From: Crenotrichaceae bacterium
GTDB taxonomy: Bacteria > Pseudomonadota > Gammaproteobacteria > Methylococcales > DRLZ01
Reading direction: 5' to 3'
Length of the DNA: 27,160 nucleotides
Assembly (NCBI GenBank): GCA_011322755.1
Contig: DRLZ01000201.1
Location: 1-27,160 of the forward strand
The translations under genes and the position numbers were made by a program. Numbering within the stretch: the first letter of the stretch is position 1; every line of letters starts with the position of its first letter. Below, piece after piece: positions 15,937-21,970 of this stretch. The notes beneath the pieces were generated by a model. The model was not told the DNA's origin, did not search any database, and was given only the letters and a program-made list of their open reading frames with translations.

Positions 15937-16414
15937 CTCGCTTAAACTCTAAAAATGAAAAGGCCGGGACACTCTCTTTGGCTGGATGATCCTCTCTACC
16001 TGTTTCGACCCATGATCCGTCTAATTCTGGAAACCAAACATCTCCATGATAGTCACGGTGTATTTTTGTCAGGTAAAGCTTATGGGCGAATGGCAGCACT
16101 TTCTGATAGACATCACTACCACCAATAAACATGATCTCTGGTGTGAGCTGATGGTTGTTAAACACATCTTCAAGACTATGGGCAATCGTGCATCCAGCTG
16201 TGTCAAATGCTGGATTTCTACTTAATACAATATTCTCACGGCCTGGTAATGGCCTTCCAAGTGACAGCCATGTGTTGCGGCCCATTACAATCGGTTTTCC
16301 GAGGGTTATCTTCTTAAAATGCTTCAAGTCAGCAGAAATATGCCATGGCAATTGATTGTTGATGCCGATGACACGATTTGTTGACATGGCAACAATGATA
16401 GAAATGTTACCCAT
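15923..16414 (-). CDS. folA: Dihydrofolate reductase FolA
   Basis: FolA reduces dihydrofolate to tetrahydrofolate with NADPH and is the trimethoprim target. The 163-residue protein shows the family signature IIVAMSTNRVIGINNQLPWHISADLKHFKKIT, where the Asp of SADLK is the catalytic acid, and GKPIVMGRNTWLSLGRPLPGRENIVLSR for NADPH binding. MFIGGSDVYQKVLPFAHKLYLTKI and the C-terminal FSFLEFKR follow. The start ATG gives MGNISIIVAMS, in register with homologues. The ribosome site is weak, and parS site 3 lies 20 bp upstream, so the folA promoter and a ParB-bound region may overlap. It converges with apaH, 9 bp between stops. Confidence 0.96.
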   Translation of the reverse strand: MGNISIIVAMSTNRVIGINNQLPWHISADLKHFKKITLGKPIVMGRNTWLSLGRPLPGRENIVLSRNPAFDTAGCTIAHSLEDVFNNHQLTPEIMFIGGSDVYQKVLPFAHKLYLTKIHRDYHGDVWFPELDGSWVETGREDHPAKESVPAFSFLEFKREKTA

Positions 16415-16433
16415 GTGTTATTGCTCGTTGTAA

Positions 16434-16449
16434 TGTTTCACGTGAAACA
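16434..16449. promoter_or_regulatory. parS site 3, just upstream of folA
   Basis: TGTTTCACGTGAAACA, the third identical copy, 1017 bp after site 2 and 20 bp upstream of the folA start codon. ParB binding and spreading here would cover the folA leader. Confidence 0.9.
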
Positions 16450-16690
16450 CTGTTGATATCCATAAATGAATGAGAGTATGCCAAGCTAAGCGCCAGTCGC
16501 GTTTCAGTGTACATTGTTGTTTCCAGGTAAATGTATGAACACCTGTTTGATGGAGGATTCAACACATTCTTTCAGCTTTGATTAATTTTCGATGTCATAT
16601 GATACGTTATGATATGATCAGTTAACACTAATAAAGACCAGCCACAATTGTATTTCACCTGCGTACGGTCTATTTTCAGCGGAGAACATA

Positions 16691-17239
16691 ATGAACTTGC
16701 TAGATTTAATAATGAATGATTCAAACAACCAGGTCGTTGGTCAGTTGGCTAAACGTGCTGGTGTTCCTGAAAGTGAAATAAGCAATATTCTTGCCCAAGC
16801 TATACCAGCTGTTTCTCGTGGTATGAAAGCTAAAATGTCGGATCAAAATGGACTTTCCAGCATCCTGGATATTTTGAAAGACAAACAGCCGGAACGCTAT
16901 ATAGAAAAACCTGAAGTATTGGCAACAGATAATAGTGTAATCGATGATGGTAATTCTATTCTAGGTCAGATTTTTGGCAACAAGGATACCAGCCGCGAAG
17001 TTGCATCACGAGTCGCCACTAAAACAGGAAGTAGTTCTGGCGTTGTTAAAATGCTGTTGCCAATCATTGCAAGTCTTGCGATGGGCGCATTAAGTAAAAA
17101 AAGTAATGCAGGTGCTGCTCAAGCTCAAGCAAGTCAATCATCAGGGATGATGGGTATGGTAAAGGATTTTATTGATGCTGATGATGATGGTAGTATCGTT
17201 GACGATTTGTTCACAATGGCGGCCAGACGATTCTTCTAA
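16691..17239 (+). CDS. DUF937 family protein
   Basis: The 182-residue product starts MNLLDLIMNDSNNQVVGQLAKRAGVPESEISNILAQAIPAVSRGMKAKM, the N-terminal pattern of DUF937/YidB-like proteins. Helical repeats follow, with LGQIFGNKDTSREVASRVATKTGSSSGVVKMLLPIIASLAMGALSKKS, and an acidic tail FIDADDDGSIVDDLFTMAARRFF. Its DADDDGS stretch resembles a short acidic calcium-type loop, though this may be chance. There is no signal peptide or membrane helix. GCGGAGAAC is the ribosome site. The Kbp-like gene starts 55 bp downstream on the same strand before a shared terminator, so they form an operon. Molecular function is unknown. Confidence 0.85.
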   Translation: MNLLDLIMNDSNNQVVGQLAKRAGVPESEISNILAQAIPAVSRGMKAKMSDQNGLSSILDILKDKQPERYIEKPEVLATDNSVIDDGNSILGQIFGNKDTSREVASRVATKTGSSSGVVKMLLPIIASLAMGALSKKSNAGAAQAQASQSSGMMGMVKDFIDADDDGSIVDDLFTMAARRFF

Positions 17240-17294
17240 CGATATTTCCCATTGACTACTCAATTAGTAATTATTAAACGATAAGGAGAACATT

Positions 17295-17726
17295 ATGGGC
17301 TTATTTGATTTTGTATCGAACATCGGCAACAATTTATTTAACAAAGATGAAGAAGCAGGTGAAAAAATACAGGCTTATATCGAGGAGCAAAATCCCGGTA
17401 TCAACAACTTGACTGTTGCGTATAATGATGGGGCAGTTACATTAGGAGGACAGAGCGACTCATACGAAGCTGTGGAAAAAGCAGTGTTAATGGCTGGCAA
17501 CGTCAAGGGTGTCAATGTTGTCCTCAACGAAGTTGCAGTCGATGAGCCACCAACAGAAAAGGTAGAGTATTACCTCATTAAATCGGGTGATACCTTGTCG
17601 AAAATTGCCAAACAATACTATGGTAACGCCATGGATTACCCCAAGATTTTCGAAGCAAATCTGGAGGTCATTAAAGACCCTGACAAAATCTTTGTCGGTC
17701 AGAAAATTCGCATTCCTCTTGCTTAA
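17295..17726 (+). CDS. kbp: BON and LysM domain protein, Kbp (YgaU)-like
   Basis: The 143-residue product has the same size and layout as Escherichia coli Kbp (YgaU), a potassium-binding protein. After the N-terminal MGLFDFVSNIGNNLFNKD comes a BON domain (~25-80: IQAYIEEQNPGINNLTVAYNDGAVTLGGQSDSYEAVEKAVLMAGNVKGVNVVLNEV), then a LysM domain (~91-142: YYLIKSGDTLSKIAKQYYGNAMDYPKIFEANLEVIKDPDKIFVGQKIRIPL). No signal peptide is present, as in Kbp. The ribosome site AAGGAG is well placed. It follows the DUF937 gene and ends at a strong terminator. The family match is strong; potassium binding in this organism is inferred. Confidence 0.88.
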   Translation: MGLFDFVSNIGNNLFNKDEEAGEKIQAYIEEQNPGINNLTVAYNDGAVTLGGQSDSYEAVEKAVLMAGNVKGVNVVLNEVAVDEPPTEKVEYYLIKSGDTLSKIAKQYYGNAMDYPKIFEANLEVIKDPDKIFVGQKIRIPLA

Positions 17727-17748
17727 GGAAATAACTGCCAAGTTTATC

Positions 17749-17773
17749 AAAGGGGTGAATCTTCACCCCTTTT
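17749..17773 (+). terminator. Strong intrinsic terminator after kbp
   Basis: AAAGGGGTGAA (17749-17759) and TTCACCCCTTT (17762-17772) form a perfect 11-bp GC-cored stem ending in a T-run, 23 bases after the kbp stop. The A-rich left arm makes it potentially active on both strands. Confidence 0.85.
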
Positions 17774-17822
17774 CAATACCTGTCACTTTCCATTCAGCGA
17801 TGCCTAGATTTATACAAGAGAG

Positions 17823-18134
17823 ATAAAAAGGCTTACTTGTATTGCTTGTAGTAGTACCCTAGGAGTTATAAGAACAAGCGCACTCAAGGCATTAGAGGAA
17901 TTTCCCAATACTGTTCCTGGTTTAATCGTTGCCGCTGGATATGGATTGGCATTTTATTTATGACGCATGAATATAAGAACACTGCTTGTAGGAATTATAT
18001 ATGCAGTTTGGTCGGGTGTAGCTCTCATATTTATCATCATCGCAGGTGTGTTTTTATACAAGGGAATACCAGGCGCTTTAGCAAAGTTGTTTTTTCATTC
18101 TGGTAACGCTGTGGTAATAAGTGATTGTCGCTGA
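17823..18134 (+). pseudogene. Fossil SMR (EmrE/QacE-type) multidrug efflux gene
   Basis: Read in one frame from 17823 to the TGA at 18134, this gives 103 codons that follow the small multidrug resistance family with no indel. VIRTSALKALEEF matches EVIGTSALKxSEGF, GLIVAAGYGLAFYL matches the second helix, and VGIIYAVWSGVALIFI matches the conserved VGIAYAVWSGVGIVLI. Three lesions disable it. The position of the start codon is ATA. The membrane-embedded Glu14 essential for drug/proton coupling is Gly (LGVI instead of AEVI). Codon 47 is TGA (17961-17963), where homologues have Leu. An ATG at 17967 could restart the last 55 residues, but these cannot form the four-helix fold. It lies between the kbp terminator and the GbsR-type promoter. 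Confidence 0.85.
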
Positions 18135-18170
18135 TACAGGTGGCACTGATCCCTTGAAAATATAAAATGC

Positions 18171-18199
18171 TTGACAAGACTTTCAATATGTTCTTTAAT
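18171..18199 (+). promoter_or_regulatory. Sigma-70 promoter of the GbsR-type regulator gene
   Basis: TTGACA (18171-18176), a 17-base spacer and TTTAAT (18194-18199, five of six matches) make a near-ideal promoter 65 bases ahead of the regulator ATG. Its -10 element lies inside the palindrome at 18190-18225. Confidence 0.8.
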
Positions 18200-18225
18200 T
18201 TCTGTAAAGACAGAAACTAAAGAAC
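18190..18225. promoter_or_regulatory. Operator A: long palindrome over the regulator promoter
   Basis: GTTCTTTA-AT-TTCTGT, a 4-base centre and ACAGAA-AC-TAAAGAAC form two 16-base arms, mismatched only at the AT/AC pair. The core is CTGT-AAAG-ACAG. It overlaps the -10 hexamer, so binding should repress. The same CTGT-N4-ACAG core, with GAAA to its right, occurs ahead of the next operon, which points to one regulator for both. Confidence 0.7.
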
Positions 18226-18264
18226 ATATATTGGCTATTCATACTTACTTAGAGAATATAGACA

Positions 18265-18798
18265 ATGAAGCTTACACCGTTCATGGAGCGTTTTATTTTG
18301 CATTGGGGTGAAATGGGTACTCGCTGGGCTGTGAATCGTTCGGTTGCACAAGTACATGCGTTGTTATATTTATCGCCAAATCCCCTGCATGCCGAAGAAA
18401 TTGTAGAAACATTAGGCTTGGCGCGTTCCAATGTATCAAACAGTTTGAAAGAGTTACAGAGCTGGGGACTTGTTAAAACAATACATGTGATTGGTGACCG
18501 CCGCGATCACTTCGAAGCGCTAAAAGATGTTCAGGAAATGTTTAATCGCGTAATTGAGGGACGGCGTAGACGCGAGATAGAACCAACGCTGACTTTGCTC
18601 AGAGATTTATCAATTGAGGCAGAATCAGATGAATCGGTTGACCCAGCTATGAAAAAGCAGATTGATGAGATGCTGGAATTTCTGGACACCATGACGACCT
18701 GGTATGACACCATTAGAAAATTACCCAATAAAACATTAATGCAACTCGTCAAACTTGGAGACAAGGTGACAAAGCTACTTCGATTGACTCATGGATAA
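18265..18798 (+). CDS. GbsR/MarR-family winged-helix transcriptional regulator
   Basis: The 177-residue protein begins MKLTPFMERFILHWGEMGTRWAVNRSVAQVHALLYLSPNPLHAEEIVETLGLARSNVSNSLKELQSWGLVKTIHVIGDRRDHFEA, the arrangement typical of GbsR-type members of the MarR superfamily. An N-terminal helix with W-G-x-G-x-x-R-x-x-G-R-like spacing is followed by a winged HTH (~28-85, recognition helix near ARSNVSNSLKEL) and a wing with GDRRDHF. The C-terminal half is helical and charged, suiting dimerisation. GbsR of Bacillus senses choline; the ligand here is unknown. The gene reads toward an SDR-DoxX/DUF2269/DUF4166 operon 79 bp downstream, and operator-like palindromes precede both, implying autoregulation and control of that operon. 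Confidence 0.87.
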   Translation: MKLTPFMERFILHWGEMGTRWAVNRSVAQVHALLYLSPNPLHAEEIVETLGLARSNVSNSLKELQSWGLVKTIHVIGDRRDHFEALKDVQEMFNRVIEGRRRREIEPTLTLLRDLSIEAESDESVDPAMKKQIDEMLEFLDTMTTWYDTIRKLPNKTLMQLVKLGDKVTKLLRLTHG

Positions 18799-18836
18799 TA
18801 TCATCCAGGGGTGATTTAAAAAAATTTGATTCTATA

Positions 18837-18854
18837 TTACTGTAATTACAGAAA
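18837..18854. promoter_or_regulatory. Operator B: CTGTAATTACAG palindrome ahead of the SDR-DoxX operon
   Basis: A perfect 12-bp palindrome CTGTAATTACAG (18840-18851) followed by AAA, 26 bp before the operon start codon. It shares CTGT-N4-ACAGAAA with operator A. A TATATT at about 18833-18838 just left of it could be a -10 element, but no good -35 is visible. Confidence 0.6.
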
Positions 18855-18877
18855 TTACACAAAATAAGGAAGTTGAA

Positions 18878-20164
18878 ATGAAAATATTACTCACCGGAGC
18901 ATCCGGTTTTATCGGCCAGCATTTGCTGATGGAATTAATCAATGCCAAACATCAGGTGATTGCATGTTGTCGCAACCCACAACGATTAAGACAGCGGTTT
19001 CCTGAGGTGGTCGTGTTGTCTGCTGATTATTCCAATATGACAGATGTGACAGACTGGCTTCCTTATCTGCACAACGTCGTTATCGTTATCAACGCGGTTG
19101 GTATTATTCAGGAATCAGCGAAACAGTCATTTGCCAATCTGCATGCAAATGCTCCAATTGCACTTTTTCAAGCCTGTGAGGCGGTGGGAACGAAAGTAAT
19201 TCAGATTTCTGCTCTGGATGCAGGCAGCCAGCAAGCAACACGTTACCATGCCAGTAAGGGAATAGCAGATGAGTTGTTGCAATCACTGGCGATCGACTGG
19301 TTTATTTTCAGACCTTCCATTGTTTATGGATCAGGCGCGAAGAGTATGGCGTTGTTCAGGGCGTTGGCTGCTTTGCCAGTTATTCCATTAGTTAGTGATG
19401 GAAAACAGCAGATCCAGCCTGTTTACATCGACGATCTGGTTGCCGCAATCTTACGCTGTGTCAATGATCAACGACCTACCAGACAGGTTGTTAATGCGGT
19501 CGGTCCGCAACCAATTGCTTTTGTCGATTTAATGGAAAAACTTGGGCAATGGCTTGGGAAAGTCAAGGTACACACGTTACCATCACCTGCCTGGACTGTT
19601 CCGCTGCTGGCTCCACTGGGACGTTTAATCGGTGAACCCGCTTTGAATAGAGAATCCATTGCCATGTTACAACATGGTAATACAGCAGATGTCGAGCCAT
19701 TTGCAAACCACTTAGGATACCTTCCGAAACATATTGACCAGGTATTGCAGCACACCATTCCCACCCAGGCTGACCGTTGGCATGCCTATCTTTATTTTAT
19801 GAAACCGACGCTGCGATTCGCCATCGCTGTTGTCTGGCTCTGGGCTGGCTGTGTATCAGCGTTCGTGTATCCGCTTGAAAACAGTTATCAAATGTTGGCA
19901 CAGGTTGGTATTTCAGCAACGCATGCCCCCATCGTTCTCTATTCAGCGTCAGCACTCGATTTTGCTTTGGGGATAGCTCTGTTGCTGAATTGGAGGCTAC
20001 GCCAGGTTATCTATGCTCAAATCGCAATCATGCTGATATATTCAGTGGTGATTAGTATCACGTTACCTGAATACTGGGCACATCCATTTGGCCCGATGAT
20101 AAAAAATCTGCCATTGCTTGTGGCATTGTTGATTCTACTGATTCTTGAGGAACAAAAACCATGA
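18878..20164 (+). CDS. SDR (extended, NAD(P)-binding) protein fused to a DoxX-like membrane domain
   Basis: The 428-residue protein is a fusion. Residues ~1-300 form an atypical/extended SDR with the Rossmann motif LLTGASGFIGQHL, a central YHASK (Tyr-Lys pair), FIFRPSIVYGSG and IQPVYIDDLVAAIL, resembling the NmrA/YbjT and complex I NDUFA9-like groups. Residues ~305-425 form a DoxX-like domain with four helices (LRFAIAVVWLWAGCVSAFVY, APIVLYSASALDFALGIALLL, RQVIYAQIAIMLIYSVVISI, NLPLLVALLILLILE). The SDR half would sit on the cytoplasmic face of the inner membrane. AAGGAAG is the ribosome site. The stop overlaps the next start (ATGA), and the operon is probably controlled by the upstream GbsR-type protein. 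Substrate is unknown. Confidence 0.85.
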   Translation: MKILLTGASGFIGQHLLMELINAKHQVIACCRNPQRLRQRFPEVVVLSADYSNMTDVTDWLPYLHNVVIVINAVGIIQESAKQSFANLHANAPIALFQACEAVGTKVIQISALDAGSQQATRYHASKGIADELLQSLAIDWFIFRPSIVYGSGAKSMALFRALAALPVIPLVSDGKQQIQPVYIDDLVAAILRCVNDQRPTRQVVNAVGPQPIAFVDLMEKLGQWLGKVKVHTLPSPAWTVPLLAPLGRLIGEPALNRESIAMLQHGNTADVEPFANHLGYLPKHIDQVLQHTIPTQADRWHAYLYFMKPTLRFAIAVVWLWAGCVSAFVYPLENSYQMLAQVGISATHAPIVLYSASALDFALGIALLLNWRLRQVIYAQIAIMLIYSVVISITLPEYWAHPFGPMIKNLPLLVALLILLILEEQKP

Positions 20165-20634
20165 CTTATCTCACCTTGAAAACACTGCATGTATTGAGCA
20201 TGGTGTTGTTATTTGGAACCGGGCTCGGCAGCGCATTTTACAAGTTTATGGCAGATCACTCTGGTGATGTGCGCTCGATCATGACCACCAACCGCCATGT
20301 GGTATTCGCTGACTGGTTGTTTACAACACCGACAATTATTATTCAACCAGTGACAGGCTATTTCATGCTCTCGCAAGCACATTTTCCAATAACAACACCC
20401 TGGTTGTTGGCATCAATTATTCTGTTTTTGATCGCAGGTGCCTGCTGGCTGCCAGTAGTGGTATTGCAAATACGTATGCGCGATATCTCGGTACAAGCTG
20501 TCAGTCATCAAAAACCGCTACCTGATCTCTATTTTCGCTACGCACGGATTTGGTTCTGGTTGGGTGTTCCTGCTTTTATTGCGATGCTGCTGATCGTCTA
20601 TTTAATGGTTTATAAACCGGTTTTATGGGGTTAA
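20161..20634 (+). CDS. DUF2269-like integral membrane protein
   Basis: The 157-residue product has four predicted helices: LKTLHVLSMVLLFGTGLGSAFYKF, HVVFADWLFTTPTIIIQPVTGYFML, WLLASIILFLIAGACWLPVVVLQI and IWFWLGVPAFIAMLLIVYLMVY. Histidines near membrane ends (LHVLS, RHVVFADW) and the small-residue pattern match DUF2269-type proteins, which often sit beside SDR/DoxX genes. Haem or quinone binding by these histidines is possible but unproven. It overlaps the SDR-DoxX stop by 4 bp and is followed after 3 bp by the DUF4166-like gene, so the three are tightly coupled and may act as a complex. Confidence 0.82.
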   Translation: MTYLTLKTLHVLSMVLLFGTGLGSAFYKFMADHSGDVRSIMTTNRHVVFADWLFTTPTIIIQPVTGYFMLSQAHFPITTPWLLASIILFLIAGACWLPVVVLQIRMRDISVQAVSHQKPLPDLYFRYARIWFWLGVPAFIAMLLIVYLMVYKPVLWG

Positions 20635-20637
20635 ACA

Positions 20638-21234
20638 ATGAATACACTTCCTTTATTACAACAAACACTCGGTGATGACTGGAGTTCACTTCCAGCGGTC
20701 ATTCAACGTCATTATCAGCTTGACCCTCAAGGCAATACCAACAGCGTTATTCATGGCATCATGCATATTCATTATCCTGGTTACATTAAACCGGTAATAA
20801 AGATCGCCCGTTTAATGGGCGCTTTGATCGACTTGAAAGGTGATGCTATGCAGGTAACCGTTAGCAAATGGATAACTGATAATTCAGGTGTATTACAGTG
20901 GAGGCGTGATATTCAGGCGCCTAATGGTAAAACGACTGTGTTTTCTTCACGCATGGAATATCAACGTGATAATGAATTGATAGAGTTTGTCGGACTGGGC
21001 TTTGGTATTCGTCTCAGGCTTGGTGTTGAAAACCACCAGCTAATCTACCGAAGTAATGGACATCTATGGCAATTCTGGAAAATCAGGATACCAATACCCG
21101 ATGTGTTGTTCCTCGGACATGCAACCATTATCGAAAAACAGGTTGATGACGAGAGCTTTGAACTGGATTTTAAAATCATTCACCCAATGTTTGGGAAAAC
21201 CTACGAATATGGTGGCACTTTCCATTATCAATAA
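20638..21234 (+). CDS. DUF4166 domain protein
   Basis: The 198-residue soluble protein begins PLLQQTLGDDWSSLPAVIQRHYQL, the characteristic start of DUF4166 domains (L-G-x-x-W-x-x-L-P-x-x-x-R-x-H). It continues as a beta-rich domain with MHIHYPGYIKPVIKIARLMGAL, QWRRDIQAPNGKTTVFSSRMEYQ, VGLGFGIRLRLGVENHQLIYRSNGHLW and HPMFGKTYEYGGTFHYQ. DUF4166 is often found fused to SDR or DoxX domains; here it is a separate third gene of that set. No signal peptide or membrane segment is present. The frame remains open for 77 codons beyond its TAA stop. Confidence 0.85.
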   Translation: MNTLPLLQQTLGDDWSSLPAVIQRHYQLDPQGNTNSVIHGIMHIHYPGYIKPVIKIARLMGALIDLKGDAMQVTVSKWITDNSGVLQWRRDIQAPNGKTTVFSSRMEYQRDNELIEFVGLGFGIRLRLGVENHQLIYRSNGHLWQFWKIRIPIPDVLFLGHATIIEKQVDDESFELDFKIIHPMFGKTYEYGGTFHYQ

Positions 21235-21513
21235 GAAAAATCAAAACTAAATACAAGTGGGTTTTGTATCACCTGTCATTCTATTCAACCATATGAGGCT
21301 ATTGCTAATAATGAGAAACTGTATGTTCTATACCAACTTGGTTTAATCGCCGCACTGGGTATAGGGTTCGCATCTTATGTACTTATCTTTACTGTGTTTG
21401 GCAGGGATGTGACGATGAAAAAATTGGAAGTTCGTCGTTCTTCATTGTGCCATTCTGCAGTGGGGTAACAATGGGCTTGTTTTTGCATTCATACCCAAAC
21501 TTACTTCAAGAGG

Positions 21514-21538
21514 AAAAAAAGGGGACAGATTTATTTTC
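21514..21538. mobile_element. Solitary insertion-element-like end signature
   Basis: An A-run followed by GGGGACAGATTTATTTTC. I recall this string as recurring near REP-associated/IS200-like tyrosine transposase genes and other transposase remnants in proteobacteria. No transposase and no partner CTGTCCCC end are in the window, so only a remnant is claimed. Confidence 0.35.
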
Positions 21539-21916
21539 ATTCGTCTTATAGTGCGTTTGATTTCGTGACTGCTCGTTGATTGATGGCAATTCAGAGTGGT
21601 GAAGATTGCTGAGTCGTGATGGTGTGCTTTCCTTAATATGTCTATCTGGTATCTTTCCTCTTGAGTAAGTTGAGTTGTGCAGGCAGTAATTCAATCAGCT
21701 GGAAAATACTTGACCCGACTGGCACTTGAGTTCAAAGTAGGCATTATGTTGCTTGATTGTAAACAGTATTTCATAAAGTAAATTTAGCGGATTATCACAA
21801 TTTAATCATATTGCCATTATCCATATCATGGATTTCCAGCAAGCGAATGTATTATGTATAAATGCTGTTTTACTTCATTGTGAAAAGGCGATGATAATTA
21901 ATAGGGGCTTTTTATG

Positions 21917-21940
21917 TTAGTAAGTACCTTAGTAAGTACC
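21917..21940 (+). repeat. Tandem 12-bp repeat (TTAGTAAGTACC x2)
   Basis: Two perfect head-to-tail copies of TTAGTAAGTACC, ending 30 bp before the propeller gene start. This may be a slippage product or a doubled protein-binding site in the gene's leader. Confidence 0.85.
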
Positions 21941-21970
21941 ATGGTTGTCTGAAATATTTGGAGATAGCTG

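Larger units (their letters stand above)
21235..21970. other. Gene-poor region with mobile-element-like debris
   Basis: About 736 bp without a gene I can support. It contains a 77-codon open stretch in frame with the DUF4166 gene but lacking a start (21235-21468), a GGGGACAGATTTATTTTC signature near 21521, and a tandem 12-bp repeat at 21917-21940. A 62-codon minus-strand frame (21506-21694) resembles no family I know and is probably debris. Confidence 0.5.

Noticed and set aside
17967..18134. Independent 55-codon small membrane protein
   Set aside because: It is in the same frame and alignment as the SMR fossil upstream, so it is the 3' half of that pseudogene and not a separate gene, though a restart product cannot be wholly excluded.
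21506..21694. 62-codon minus-strand frame as a transposase fragment
   Set aside because: No catalytic motif or resemblance to a transposase that I can see; only the end signature near 21521 supports mobile origin.
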